64,000 bases of DNA from Phycisphaerales bacterium (GCA_022072615.1 JAJVHS010000026.1:17328-81327); one strand, 5' to 3'; counted from the stretch's first letter, positions 1 to 13,804 are shown. Numbers and translations: made by a program. Notes: generated from the letters alone by a model not told the origin.

Positions 1-917
1 TGTTCCTGGCGTACAAAGGGGCGCTGGGCGTGGATGACCGGGAGCTGTACCACACGCTCAAGCTGGCGGCGGATCTGGGGATCGTGGTGACCGCTCACTG
101 CGAGAACGAGACGCTGGTTGATGAGCGGCAGAGGGAACTGCTCGCCGCGGGAAAGACGGGCCCGGAGTGGCACGAGCCGTCGCGGCCCCCCGCGGTCGAA
201 GCCGAGGGCGTGCATCACCTGATGACGTTCGCCCGGCTCACCGGGACGGAGGTGTACGTCGTTCACACGTCGTGCTCGGAAGCCGTGGAGGAGGCCCTGC
301 GCGGGATCGCCGCGGGCGTGAGGGCGCACGTGGAAGTCGTGTTGCCGCACCTGGTGCTGGACAAATCCAGGGCCGAGGGGCCGGGCTTCGAGGGGGCCAA
401 GTTCGTCATGTCGCCGCCGCTGCGCGAGGCGAGTCAGTGCGAGTCGCTGTGGAAGTCGCTCCGGTCGGGGATCATCTCGACCGTCGCCACGGACCACGCG
501 CCCTTTGATTTTGAGACCCAGAAGTTCCTGGGACGCGACGCGTTCACCCGGATTCCCAACGGCATCCCGTCGGTCGAGCACCGCGTCGACCTGCTTTACA
601 CGCACGGCGTGTGCGAGGGCAGGATCGACCTGCACACCTTCGTCGCCGCGGCGAGCACGAACGCCGCGAAGATCTTCGGGCTTCGCAACAAGGGCACGGT
701 CGCCGTGGGGTCGGACGCCGACCTGGTCGTATTCGACCCGTCCTACCGGGGCACGATTTCCGCCAGGTCGCACCACATGGCGACGGACTACTCGGCCTTC
801 GAGGGCTGGCCGGTCAAGGGCCGAGCCGACACGGTGTGCGTGCGCGGCGGGGTGATGGTGCGTGGCGGCACGTTCGTGGGCAAGGCCGGGCACGGCCGGC
901 TCGTCCCGCGGGGATGA
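1..917 (+). CDS. hydA: Dihydropyrimidinase / D-hydantoinase, C-terminal part
   Basis: Only the C-terminal part lies in the window: the frame is open from codon position 3 and ends in TGA at 915-917. The protein belongs to the amidohydrolase superfamily, hydantoinase branch, which hydrolytically opens dihydropyrimidine or hydantoin rings to N-carbamoyl amino acids. Metal-site residues of that branch are visible: the lysine of FLAYK (nt 15-17, carboxylated in the family and bridging two metals), histidines in VTAHCEN and VVHTS, and the aspartate in ATDHAPF. The convergent neighbour encodes an N-carbamoyl hydrolase type enzyme, which would act on its product. That context suggests pyrimidine or hydantoin breakdown; the actual substrate cannot be told from sequence. 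Confidence 0.85.
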   Translation, partial: FLAYKGALGVDDRELYHTLKLAADLGIVVTAHCENETLVDERQRELLAAGKTGPEWHEPSRPPAVEAEGVHHLMTFARLTGTEVYVVHTSCSEAVEEALRGIAAGVRAHVEVVLPHLVLDKSRAEGPGFEGAKFVMSPPLREASQCESLWKSLRSGIISTVATDHAPFDFETQKFLGRDAFTRIPNGIPSVEHRVDLLYTHGVCEGRIDLHTFVAAASTNAAKIFGLRNKGTVAVGSDADLVVFDPSYRGTISARSHHMATDYSAFEGWPVKGRADTVCVRGGVMVRGGTFVGKAGHGRLVPRG

Positions 918-926
918 GCCTCGCGG

Positions 927-1796
927 TCACACCTTCGCGATCTGGGTGTACGTCTCCGGGCGGCGATCCCTGTAGAACTGCCACACGTTGCGCACTTCCT
1001 GGATCATGTCCAGATCAAGATCGGCGACGACCACCTCGTCACGGTCACGGGATGCTTCAGCGATGATCCTGCCCCGGGGGTCGCAGAAGTAGGACTGGCC
1101 GTAGAACTCGCCGATGCACCAGGGCTTTTCGGTGCCGACGCGGTTGATCGCGCCGACGTAGAACTGGTTGGCGACGGCGTGCGCGGGCTGCTCGAGTTTC
1201 CAGAGGTATTCCGAGAGCCCGGCGACGGTGGCGCTGGGGTTGAAGACGATGTCCGCGCCGTTGAGCCCCAGTTCGCGGGCACCCTCGGGGAAGTGGCGGT
1301 CGTAGCAGATGTAGACGCCGAGCTTGCCGAAGCGCGTCTGGAACACGGGGTAGCCGAGGTTCCCGGGCTTGAAGTAGAACTTCTCCCAGAACCCCGGGTG
1401 GCAGTGGGGGATGTGATGCTTGCGGTACTTGCCCAGGTACGTCCCGGTGTCGTCGATCACCGCCGCCGCGTTGTAGTAGACGCCGGGCATGTCGACCTCG
1501 TAGATCGGCACGATCATGACCATCCCGTAGCGACGGGCCTGCTCCTGCATGAGCCTGATCGTGGGCCCGTCGGGGATCGGCTCGGCCATGTCGTACCAGC
1601 GGGTGTGCTGCTCGGCGCAGAAGTACGGGCCGTAGAAGATCTCCTGGAGGCAGCACACCTGGGCGCCATGTTCGGCCGCGTGCCTGATGAGCGGGAGGTG
1701 CTTCTCGATCATCGCCGACTTGATCCTGGCCAGGTCCATCTGGTCTTCCAGGGGGTTCGAGCACTGGATCAGCGCGGCTCGGGTGATGCGTGGCAT
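927..1796 (-). CDS. Carbon-nitrogen hydrolase, beta-ureidopropionase / N-carbamoylase type
   Basis: A 289-residue nitrilase-superfamily enzyme expected to cleave an N-carbamoyl amino acid to amino acid, CO2 and ammonia. The Glu-Lys-Cys triad is readable: E52 in QEIFYGP, K126 in KYRKHHIP and C164 in ICYDRHFPEG. KYRKHHIP and the downstream PSATVAGLSEYLW segment resemble ureidopropionase-like members more than nitrilases. The frame is open to 1847, but the ATG at 1794-1796 starts the conserved beta strand (MPRITRAALIQ) and is preferred. It ends 9 bases from the convergent hydantoinase gene; shared function is inferred from this adjacency, not from an operon. A plant-type N-carbamoylputrescine amidase is the main alternative reading. 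Confidence 0.82.
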   Translation of the reverse strand: MPRITRAALIQCSNPLEDQMDLARIKSAMIEKHLPLIRHAAEHGAQVCCLQEIFYGPYFCAEQHTRWYDMAEPIPDGPTIRLMQEQARRYGMVMIVPIYEVDMPGVYYNAAAVIDDTGTYLGKYRKHHIPHCHPGFWEKFYFKPGNLGYPVFQTRFGKLGVYICYDRHFPEGARELGLNGADIVFNPSATVAGLSEYLWKLEQPAHAVANQFYVGAINRVGTEKPWCIGEFYGQSYFCDPRGRIIAEASRDRDEVVVADLDLDMIQEVRNVWQFYRDRRPETYTQIAKV

Positions 1797-1936
1797 GCGT
1801 GCTCCTCGGCGGCCTGTTCGATCCGGCCGATTCCCGGGCCGCAACATCCGAGCCCGGGGACCATAATGTAAGGCGCCAGCGTGGAACCCATCGGCAAGGC
1901 ACGGCGGGGTTCGAGCTCGCCGGGGGAGGTGCGGCG

Positions 1937-3334
1937 ATGGACATGGTCGCGATCACTCGGTCGGCGGCGTTCGGGAGGCGGCAGCTCCGAAGCGAGCAGG
2001 TGCGCTGCGCGCTGCTGGGCTCGGCGTGGGCGATCATTCTCTGCCTGGTGGCGCTGCGGCGCGTGCTCGGGGACGATCCTCTCGGGCCGGGACTGTTCCG
2101 CTTCACGACGGCGCTCATGGGCGGTGCGATGCTCTTCCAGGTGGTCGGCTATGCGCTCGCGACCATGGATCTGCGAGCCGGGCGTTCGCCGCCGGTGTGG
2201 CGCGGCGTGGTGAGCTCCGCCGTCGACCTTGCGTTCCCGCTGGTGTCGCTGGCGAGCCTGGAACTCGGCGCCGGCGGACGGCGCGCGGGCGGGATGACGG
2301 CCCCGGCGGTCGTGATCGTTTCGCTCGTCATCGCGCTGACGATCCTGAAGCTCCGGCCGGCGGCCACGCTGGCCTCGGGCATCGTGGCGGGCCTGGGGCA
2401 CTGGCTGATCGTTGTGCTCGCGATCAACGCGGGGACCATTCTTCCGGCGCAGGCGCCGGTGTTCATCTCGTACGGTCTGGCGTTCGTGCTGGTGGGGATC
2501 GCGTGCTCGTTCGCGGCCAGGGAAGTCCGCGGCTACGTCGCCGACGCGGTGGCGGAGGCGTTGATCGCCGAGCAGAAGGAGCGAGAGCTGGCGCAGGTCT
2601 CCCGGGGGCTCGCGGTGGCCAGGGGGATCCAGATGGGACTCATGCCGTCCGCGCCGCCGTCGCTCGCCGGCTTTGACATCGCGGGTATGACGCGCCCGGC
2701 CGAGGCCACCGGCGGCGACTACTACGACTGGGACGAACTGCCGAGCGGCCGGCTGCTGGCGTCGATCGCCGACGTCACCGGTCACGGGATCGGCCCGGCG
2801 CTGGCGATGGCCGCGTGCCGGGCGTACGCCCGTTCCGCCGCGCCGACCATCAGCGATCTCCCGCAGCTGCTCGGTCACCTCAACCAGCTCATCTGCTCGG
2901 ACCTGGGCACGACGGGCCGGTTCATCACGATGGCCACGGTGGTGCTCTCGTCGACGGGGCAGATGCAGCTCATCTCGGCCGGGCACGGACCGTCGGTGCT
3001 CTACCGTGCCGCGACAGGCCGCGTTGAGATCTTCGCGGGAAACGGGATTCCGCTGGGCATCGATCGCGACGAGACTTACGGGCCGGTCGCGGACCTGCAG
3101 CTCGCCGCGGGGGACGTGCTGGTGCTGCTCACCGACGGGTTCGTCGAGTGGAAGCGCAAGGACGACCGCGAGCAGTGGGGCGTTCAGCGGCTTTCCAGCG
3201 CGGTCCGCGAAGCCGCGGGCGGCACCGCCGCGCAGATCCTCGCGCATATCGATGCCCGGGTGCAGGAGTTCAGCCTCGGGGCGCCGCAGCTCGATGATAC
3301 GGCGGCGGTCGTGATCAAGCGGACGGGACGGTGA
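1937..3334 (+). CDS. Membrane-anchored PP2C/SpoIIE-type serine phosphatase (RsbU-like)
   Basis: 465 residues. The first ~210 contain about six hydrophobic segments, followed by a short helical linker and a C-terminal SpoIIE/PPM phosphatase domain (about 240-465). Metal-binding aspartates are recognisable in GGDYYDW, IADVTGHGIGPAL and LLTDGFVEW. Enzymes of this type dephosphorylate a phosphorylated anti-sigma-factor antagonist in partner-switching pathways, with the N-terminal part sensing a signal; no such antagonist gene is nearby, so the partner is unknown. The ATG at 1937 is chosen because GGGGAGGT lies 7 bases upstream; the frame extends to 1790, but that stretch overlaps the divergent hydrolase start and reads as non-membrane leader. 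Confidence 0.85.
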   Translation: MDMVAITRSAAFGRRQLRSEQVRCALLGSAWAIILCLVALRRVLGDDPLGPGLFRFTTALMGGAMLFQVVGYALATMDLRAGRSPPVWRGVVSSAVDLAFPLVSLASLELGAGGRRAGGMTAPAVVIVSLVIALTILKLRPAATLASGIVAGLGHWLIVVLAINAGTILPAQAPVFISYGLAFVLVGIACSFAAREVRGYVADAVAEALIAEQKERELAQVSRGLAVARGIQMGLMPSAPPSLAGFDIAGMTRPAEATGGDYYDWDELPSGRLLASIADVTGHGIGPALAMAACRAYARSAAPTISDLPQLLGHLNQLICSDLGTTGRFITMATVVLSSTGQMQLISAGHGPSVLYRAATGRVEIFAGNGIPLGIDRDETYGPVADLQLAAGDVLVLLTDGFVEWKRKDDREQWGVQRLSSAVREAAGGTAAQILAHIDARVQEFSLGAPQLDDTAAVVIKRTGR

Positions 3335-3376
3335 GGGTCAACCGCTCCCGGTTGCCGGCGTTCCGGCGTTCCAACA

Positions 3377-3823
3377 ATGGCCGCCATGAGGTACGAGATC
3401 TCGCTCGACCCCGCTCGCATGGACCTTGACGTGATCCACGGGTACCTGTCGCGATCGTACTGGTCGGAGGGAATCCGCCGGGATGTCGTCGCGGCGTCGC
3501 TGAAGTCGAGCATCGTCGCGGGCGCGTTCGAGGCGGCGGCCGGCCAGGTCGGGTTCGCCAGAGTCGTGACCGACCGGGCGACCTTCGCGTGGCTGTGCGA
3601 CGTCTTCGTGCTGGAGGAGCACCGCGGGCACGGCCTGTCGAAACACATGGTGCAGGCGCTCATCTCGCACCCCGAACTCCAGACGCTGAGGCGCTGGTGC
3701 CTGGCGACGCGGGACGCGCAGGGGCTGTACGAGCGGTTTGGCTTTGCGGAAGTGCCGGCCGGCCGCTGGTACGAGATGCGGCTCCCCGCGGAGCGGTGGA
3801 AAGAGGCTCCGCGAGGACGCTGA
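3377..3823 (+). CDS. GNAT family N-acetyltransferase
   Basis: 148 residues with the GNAT core: motif A around VFVLEEHRGHGLSKHMVQAL supplies the acetyl-CoA pyrophosphate loop (RGHGLS, a form of Q/R-x2-G-x-G/A), and the following LATRDAQGLYERFGF is the usual motif B. The YLSRSYWSEGIRRDVV stretch near the N-terminus is typical of a small subgroup annotated only as acetyltransferase. Substrate unknown. It lies 42 bases after the phosphatase gene on the same strand, so co-transcription is possible, and it converges on the kinase gene with a 2-base gap. An ATG three codons further in (3386) is an alternative start. Confidence 0.82.
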   Translation: MAAMRYEISLDPARMDLDVIHGYLSRSYWSEGIRRDVVAASLKSSIVAGAFEAAAGQVGFARVVTDRATFAWLCDVFVLEEHRGHGLSKHMVQALISHPELQTLRRWCLATRDAQGLYERFGFAEVPAGRWYEMRLPAERWKEAPRGR

Positions 3824-3825
3824 GC

Positions 3826-6702
<2,877 letters not shown>

Positions 6703-6703
6703 C

Positions 6704-7366
6704 TTACCGGTCCTCCTCGAACGCCGCCGTCAGCTCTTCCACCAGCGAGCGCAATCGCTTGGTGACCCGGCTGCGAGCCACGTACACCTGTTCCGGGGAC
6801 ATGCCGCACTGCGATGCGGTTTCCGCAACGGGCACCCCGCGGAGGGAGGAGAGTTCGAACGCGCCCAGCGTGCGGTCGTCGAATTCCGACTCATCCCGCA
6901 GCATGCCCAGCGCCCTTGCCAGGACCGCGCGGTCGCGCTCGTCGGTCCAGATCATGCGGAGTTTCGGCTCGTCGATCTGTTCGTCCACCTGCGTCTGCGA
7001 GAGCCGGCCTTCCGACTGGCGCTTGCGGATCATCGCGAGGGTGGTGTGGTGCGCGATCCCCAGGATCCAGGAGCTCAGCCGTCCCTTGGACCGGTCATAG
7101 CGGCCTGCTCGGTAGCAGCGGAAGAACTCGGTGAGCGTCTGCTGGCCGACTTCGTCCGCGTCGCTGTCATCGAGCCCCAGCCGGCGAGCAAGCCCGGCGA
7201 CCACGCCGCGGTACCGGGCGTCGATCTGGAGCCATACCGGCTCGTTGCCGACTTCGTGGAGCGCATCAAGCAGCCGCGTCGTCGTCCGTGTCGCGAGGAT
7301 GGGGTCGGTCCGTGACAAGCGTGCTCCCGCACCACTATGAACATCCGGGGGGCCTGTGGCAACCAT
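6704..7366 (-). CDS. ECF-type RNA polymerase sigma factor linked to Ser/Thr kinase
   Basis: About 220 residues with sigma region 2 (DADEVGQQTLTEFFRCYR followed by GRLSSWILGIAHHTTL) and a region 4 helix-turn-helix near the C-terminus (LRGVPVAETASQCGMSPEQVYVARSRVTKRLR). It lacks regions 1 and 3, as expected for the extracytoplasmic-function class. It is the first gene of a two-gene unit with the Ser/Thr kinase, and its stop codon TAA (6704-6706) is one base before the kinase GTG. No separate anti-sigma gene is present; the kinase itself carries the finger. Start: ATG at 7366 or a TTG one codon earlier; neither has a clear Shine-Dalgarno sequence. Confidence 0.88.
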   Translation of the reverse strand: MVATGPPDVHSGAGARLSRTDPILATRTTTRLLDALHEVGNEPVWLQIDARYRGVVAGLARRLGLDDSDADEVGQQTLTEFFRCYRAGRYDRSKGRLSSWILGIAHHTTLAMIRKRQSEGRLSQTQVDEQIDEPKLRMIWTDERDRAVLARALGMLRDESEFDDRTLGAFELSSLRGVPVAETASQCGMSPEQVYVARSRVTKRLRSLVEELTAAFEEDR

Positions 7367-7466
7367 CAACTGGGAGGAGTCCCGGGTATCGGCCGCCCAC
7401 CGGAGAGCCGAGCACCCCGCTCTGGCCTCCTGTTCGAGTCTGTTTGTATTCCGTCAGGAGCCGCGC

Positions 7467-7736
7467 TCAGCGGGCGATCTCGAAGCCGGATTCATCGATG
7501 ACCGAAAGCCCGTAGCGAGCCGTCTCGCCCTTGATGAAACCTCGGAGCTGGGTTCGGACCTCAACGACGAAGGCGTCCACGTCGCGGATTGCCCCCTGTA
7601 CTTCCAGGCGGACGGTGCCGTCTTCCTCATTCCGGACCCACCCGGAGACGGCGAATCCGGCGGCCACGCGGCGGGCGGTTGCTCGGAAGCCGACGCCCTG
7701 GACTCTGCCGCTGTAGACAATCTCGCGTCGTTCCAT
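7467..7736 (-). CDS. acyP: Acylphosphatase
   Basis: 89 residues, the usual length of this one-domain family, which hydrolyses carboxyl-phosphate bonds of small acyl phosphates. The signature VYSGRVQGVGFR (phosphate-binding loop with the catalytic arginine) and VSGWVRNEEDGTVRLEVQG (with the catalytic asparagine) are both intact. The frame stays open to 7763, but the ATG at 7734-7736 (MERREIVYSG) matches the family start. It stands alone, divergent from dnaG and 100 bases downstream of the sigma factor start. Confidence 0.9.
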   Translation of the reverse strand: MERREIVYSGRVQGVGFRATARRVAAGFAVSGWVRNEEDGTVRLEVQGAIRDVDAFVVEVRTQLRGFIKGETARYGLSVIDESGFEIAR

Positions 7737-8081
7737 GGCGTATTCCTGATCGTCCCGATCCAACCGACCAGGTGATGTTATGGGTCGGGAATCCTCCTCA
7801 GGTCACCTGTGGGCCGCCACCGGTACAGGCGCTACGGTTTTCCGTCAGAGGTGCCGACGCTTCGAAACCAGGGATCCCGAGCGAGCCGCGAGGCTCCAAA
7901 GCCCGTGTGATCAACCCCACCCTTCGAGCGTCCGGAGCCGCCGCGAACAATTTTTTATGGGCAGGAGGCCCGTGGTGGCGGTGGTCGTTTTGGTCAACAC
8001 CAACGAAGTTCCGGGTCGTGCCGTCCATGGTCTTGTGACCGTGCGGCGTCGCGTCCGTTCGGCCCGTTGCGGAGCGGGGCA
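7737..8081. other. Intergenic region between acyP and dnaG
   Basis: 345 bases between divergent genes. I found no convincing coding frame and no tRNA, SRP RNA or other RNA-gene signature. The only marked compositional change is the short AT run near 7946-7958 (aacaattttttatgg), inside otherwise GC-rich DNA and a plausible place for a promoter towards dnaG. Nothing else is supported. Confidence 0.4.
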
Positions 8082-9953
8082 GTGAGACCGTCGGCCGGCT
8101 TCGACAACACCGATCGGGAGCGCGTGCGCGAGGCCGCGGACATCGTCCGCGTGATCGGCGAGCACATCGCCCTCAAGCCCAAGGGCCGCGAGTACGTCGG
8201 CATCTGCCCCTTCCACGACGATCACTCGCCGTCGATGGGCGTGGTTCCGCACAAGCAGATCTTCAAGTGCCACTCCTGCGGCGCGGGCGGCGACGTGTAC
8301 ACGTTCGTCCAGCGGTACCTGAACATGGATTTCCGCGAGGCGCTCGAGTACCTCGCCGAGAAGTTCCAGATCAAGCTCCAGCCGCAGAAGTCGTTTGCGT
8401 TCAGGGCGGCCCACGACACCCAGACCGACTCGGCGCCGGTTTCCAGGTCCGACCTTCTGGCCGCGACCAGCACCGCGGCGGAGTTCTTCCGGGTGATCCT
8501 CGGCCACGCCGAGCACGGGGCGGCCGGGCGGCAGGTGATCGCCCGCCGCGGGATCTCCCCGCTCATGCAGGAACAGTTCATGCTCGGGGTCAGCCCCGCG
8601 CGCTGGGACGGGCTGCTCCTGACGCTGCGAGCGAAGCACATGTCGGAGGCGGTCTTTGCCGAGGCGGGCCTGCTGAAGCGGCGGGACGACGGTTCGGGCT
8701 ACTACGACGCGTTCCGCAACCGCGTCATGTTCCCGATCCAGGACAAGGCAGGCCGGGTCGTGGCGTTCGGGGCCCGCAAGATCGACGACCAGGACGAACC
8801 CAAGTACCTCAACAGCGCCGAGTCACGGATCTTCAAGAAGTCCTCGACGCTCTACGGGCTGGCGCTGGCGGCGCGATCGATCCAGCGCGAGCGGACCGCC
8901 CTCATCACCGAGGGCTACATGGACACCATCGCCTGCCACCAGGCGGGTTTCACCAACGCGGTGGCGACGCTGGGCACCGCGCTCACGACCGAACACGCCG
9001 ACGAGCTGCGCCGCCTGTGCGAGACCGTCGTGCTCGTCTTCGACGGCGACCAGGCCGGCCAGCGTGCCAGCGACCGGGCGGTCGAGGTGTTCTTCGCGCA
9101 GCCGATTGACGTGCGGATCTGCACGCTCGCGTCGGTCACCGACGCCAAGGACCCCGACGAGCTGCTCAAGCGCGAGGGCGGAGCCGACGTGTTCCGCCGC
9201 GCGATCGCCGCCTCCACGGACCTCCTCGAGTATCGCTTTGCGCGGATCCGCGAACGCGTCGCCGATGCGGGAACCTCCGCGCTTGCCCGAGCGATCGAGG
9301 AGGAGATCGCGAGGCTGGTGGACCTGGGCCTGGCCGAGCTCTCGCCGGTGCGACAGGCGCTGGTGATCCGGCGGCTGGGGGAACTTGCGAGGCTCGATGA
9401 ATCTGTCATCCGGGCCGCGATCCCGGCCGGCAGGGGCGCCCGCCCGAGGCGGTTTGAGAAGGACACGGCCGCGGTGCGGCGGTCGGTGCTGGCGTCGGGC
9501 GCGCTGACGGCTCGCGAGCACGCGATCGGCTGCGTCCTGTGCGACCCGGCGCTGTGGCTGGCGGTGCCCGATCCGCTGCGGCCGGTGATCGGCGCCGATC
9601 ACCGCGAACCCGCGATCTCGGCGGTGGCGGAGGCGGTCGCGGCGATCGCGGCCGAGGGCGGCTCACCGGACCTGCGTGCCGTCATGGGACGCCTGGATGA
9701 GGACCCGGTGGCGGTGGAGGCCGCCGTGAATCTCGCGCAGCGCGTCGAGGAAGAGACCGAGCACAAGCCCGACCGGCTCCGCGCGCACTGGGGAGAGTGC
9801 ATGCGACGGCTCGAGCAGGATGCTCTCAGGAATCCTGCCGCGCCGCACGAGGAACGGCAGGACGCGAAGATCGACGTGACGGTGCTGGAGCAGCAGGTGA
9901 AGAGAATCCGGGAGCGCGGGCCCGATGCGCGGGTATTCCCGCGGAAGTCGTAG
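8082..9953 (+). CDS. dnaG: DNA primase
   Basis: About 623 residues; makes RNA primers for replication. The N-terminal CHC2 zinc ribbon is intact (CPFHDDHS from C42, then CHSCGAGGD with C63 and C66). The TOPRIM domain carries ITEGYMD (catalytic glutamate) and the VFDGDQAGQRA acidic motif. The C-terminal ~170 residues are a poorly conserved helical domain of the kind that contacts the replicative helicase. GTG at 8082 is preferred because GGAG lies 7 bases upstream; a TTG at 8067 is in frame. rpoD follows after 109 bases, the classical primase-sigma pairing of the macromolecular synthesis operon, here without rpsU in front. Confidence 0.95.
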   Translation: MRPSAGFDNTDRERVREAADIVRVIGEHIALKPKGREYVGICPFHDDHSPSMGVVPHKQIFKCHSCGAGGDVYTFVQRYLNMDFREALEYLAEKFQIKLQPQKSFAFRAAHDTQTDSAPVSRSDLLAATSTAAEFFRVILGHAEHGAAGRQVIARRGISPLMQEQFMLGVSPARWDGLLLTLRAKHMSEAVFAEAGLLKRRDDGSGYYDAFRNRVMFPIQDKAGRVVAFGARKIDDQDEPKYLNSAESRIFKKSSTLYGLALAARSIQRERTALITEGYMDTIACHQAGFTNAVATLGTALTTEHADELRRLCETVVLVFDGDQAGQRASDRAVEVFFAQPIDVRICTLASVTDAKDPDELLKREGGADVFRRAIAASTDLLEYRFARIRERVADAGTSALARAIEEEIARLVDLGLAELSPVRQALVIRRLGELARLDESVIRAAIPAGRGARPRRFEKDTAAVRRSVLASGALTAREHAIGCVLCDPALWLAVPDPLRPVIGADHREPAISAVAEAVAAIAAEGGSPDLRAVMGRLDEDPVAVEAAVNLAQRVEEETEHKPDRLRAHWGECMRRLEQDALRNPAAPHEERQDAKIDVTVLEQQVKRIRERGPDARVFPRKS

Positions 9954-10015
9954 GAAACGGTTTGCGGGGGAGATCCGTCCGCTGGTGGTGGCGGCGGCTG
10001 AAGGGTGTTGATAGT

Positions 10016-10044
10016 GTTCCCGACCGGCACGCGGTGCCGGGAAC
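10016..10044 (+). repeat. Inverted repeat between dnaG and rpoD
   Basis: The stem GTTC...CCGGCAC, loop gcg, GTGCCGG...GAAC pairs 11 bases with a 4-base bulge (CCGA). It lies 19 bases before the rpoD start codon. There is no T-run after it, so it is not a classical terminator; it could be a processing or attenuation site between the two genes, a type of site known in the enterobacterial macromolecular synthesis operon. Function is inferred only from position. Confidence 0.4.
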
Positions 10045-10062
10045 GGGTTTCTCGGAGAGCAC

Positions 10063-11988
<1,926 letters not shown>

Positions 11989-12177
11989 TTGTCCGGTACC
12001 GGTTAGCCCTCCGGTTCAGGAAGTCAAAATCGGCCACGCGCGGGGCCGAGCGGATTGCGACCGTGCAGCGCCCTTCTTAGACTCCCTCCGCGCCGGCCGG
12101 TCAGCAGCGATACGTCGGGTACGGGATGTCGAACCCGTCCGCCCGCCGCGGGCCGATCGGTCACACTCCCCGCCGCC

Positions 12178-13764
12178 GTGACCGACTCCTCCTCCCAAGC
12201 CACCAGCTCGAACCGTCCGGAAACGGGCGCGTCGCAATCGGTCGACGTCGGGCAGGTGCTCCGTCTCTTCGAGACCATCAACGAGGGCGTGTGCCTCGCG
12301 ACGGACCAGGGCGAGGTCGTGTGGGCCAACTCGGTCTTCACGGCGATCGACGGGCCGACGCGGGCGCGGATCATGGACCTGTGCCGGACAATCGCCCAGC
12401 TCCACGCCAAGGACGTGCTGCCGACGCGGTCTCCGCCGCCCCGGGCCCCGGCGCGCCGCGAGATCCCTTCGGCCGATGAATCGCGGGTGTACGAGGTGAC
12501 CCTGCGGTCGATGGGGGTCGACCCGTCGTCGCCGGACCGCCGGTCTCACCGCTACGCGCTGGTCACGCGCGACGTCACCGACCAGGCAAAGACCCGACGC
12601 GACATCGAGGCCATCGAACGGGCCGGGGACGAGCTCGTCCGGATGGACAGCGAACTGGTCCGCAAGATGAACGCCGTCGAACGGCTGCGGCACCTCGAAT
12701 CCAAGATCGTCGACGCCGCGCGGCGGCTGCTGCACTTTGACCACTTCGTCATCCGCCTCTTCGACAAGCGCTCGGGACGGCTCGAGCCCGTGGTCCTCTA
12801 CGGCCTGCCGCCGAGCGTCGCGGACATCGACATTTACCCGCTCCCCGAGGGCAACGGCATCAGCGGGTACGTGGCCGCGACCGGTCAGTCGTACATCTGC
12901 CGCGACACCGCCAGCGACGAGTTGTTCCTGCCGGGGCTCGGCGGGGCGAGATCGTCGCTCACCATCCCGCTGCGCCTGCAGGACCGCGTGCTGGGGATCA
13001 TCAACGTCGAATCGCAGCAGCCCGACGCCTTCGACGACGACGACCGCAGGCTCGGCGAGATCCTGGCGCGGTACATCGCGATGGCCTTCCACATGCTCGA
13101 TCTGCTCGTGGTCGAGCGATCGACCGTCAACCAGTCGGTGACCGGGCGGATCGAGGACGACATCGGTGAACCGCTGGAGGACATCATCCGCGAGGTGATG
13201 GCGCTGGGCCAGTCGCCGGGGTCGGACGGCAGCGCGAGGGCGCACATGGACCGCATCCGGGCCGACGTCCAGACGATCCGCGAGCGCGTGCGAGACCTTG
13301 CCGCGGGTCCCAACACGCTCCTGGGCGTAGGGAGCACGGTCGGGCCGGCGCCGCACGACCCGGCGTTCGTCGGCAAGCGCGTGCTTGTCGCCGACGACCA
13401 CGCGAGGATCCGGCGGATCATCGGCGACGTGCTGCGTCACCGGGGGTGCGACGTGCGGCTCGAGGAGTCGGGCGTATCGGCAATCTCGACGCTCCAGCAC
13501 GTTCGCGACGGCGAGATGCCGCCCTTTGACCTGGTCATCAGCGATATCCAGATGCCCGACCGCAACGGGTACGAAGTGTTCAGCGCGTCCAAGCAGATCA
13601 TGCCCGGGACGCCGGTGATCCTGATGACGGGATTCGGCTACGACCCGCACCATTCGATCGTCCGGGCGTCGCAGGAAGGGCTGCAGGCGGTGCTCTTCAA
13701 GCCGTTCCCGGTGGACCGGATGCTCGAAGAGGTCAAGAAGGCGTTCGCGCCGGCCAAGCCGTGA
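12178..13764 (+). CDS. PAS/GAF sensor with C-terminal receiver domain
   Basis: About 528 residues from GTG 12178 (the frame is open to 12055). The first ~130 residues look PAS-like (FETINEGVCLATDQGEVVWAN). A coiled segment leads into a GAF domain (about 165-330, from ESKIVDAARRLLHFDHF to GIINVES), and a CheY-like receiver closes the protein (about 400-525). The receiver has the acidic pair in VADDHAR, the phospho-acceptor aspartate in VISDIQMPD, the threonine in LMTGFGYD and the lysine in LFKPFP. No kinase, DNA-binding or cyclase output domain follows. The receiver at the C-terminus suggests that phosphorylation by a separate kinase is combined with small-molecule sensing. It stands alone, converging on ileS. 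Confidence 0.85.
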   Translation: MTDSSSQATSSNRPETGASQSVDVGQVLRLFETINEGVCLATDQGEVVWANSVFTAIDGPTRARIMDLCRTIAQLHAKDVLPTRSPPPRAPARREIPSADESRVYEVTLRSMGVDPSSPDRRSHRYALVTRDVTDQAKTRRDIEAIERAGDELVRMDSELVRKMNAVERLRHLESKIVDAARRLLHFDHFVIRLFDKRSGRLEPVVLYGLPPSVADIDIYPLPEGNGISGYVAATGQSYICRDTASDELFLPGLGGARSSLTIPLRLQDRVLGIINVESQQPDAFDDDDRRLGEILARYIAMAFHMLDLLVVERSTVNQSVTGRIEDDIGEPLEDIIREVMALGQSPGSDGSARAHMDRIRADVQTIRERVRDLAAGPNTLLGVGSTVGPAPHDPAFVGKRVLVADDHARIRRIIGDVLRHRGCDVRLEESGVSAISTLQHVRDGEMPPFDLVISDIQMPDRNGYEVFSASKQIMPGTPVILMTGFGYDPHHSIVRASQEGLQAVLFKPFPVDRMLEEVKKAFAPAKP

Positions 13765-13804
13765 CCGCGCGGAGAAGCGTGCCTCACCAAGGCCATGGGA
13801 CGAC

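Noticed and set aside
1790..1936. Longer N-terminus of the PP2C phosphatase
   Set aside because: The strong ribosome binding site is in front of the ATG at 1937, and the extension overlaps the divergent hydrolase start.
7737..8081. Place for an SRP RNA or other small RNA gene
   Set aside because: No GGTCAGG-type SRP core, no tmRNA or RNase P motif; only a short AT run.
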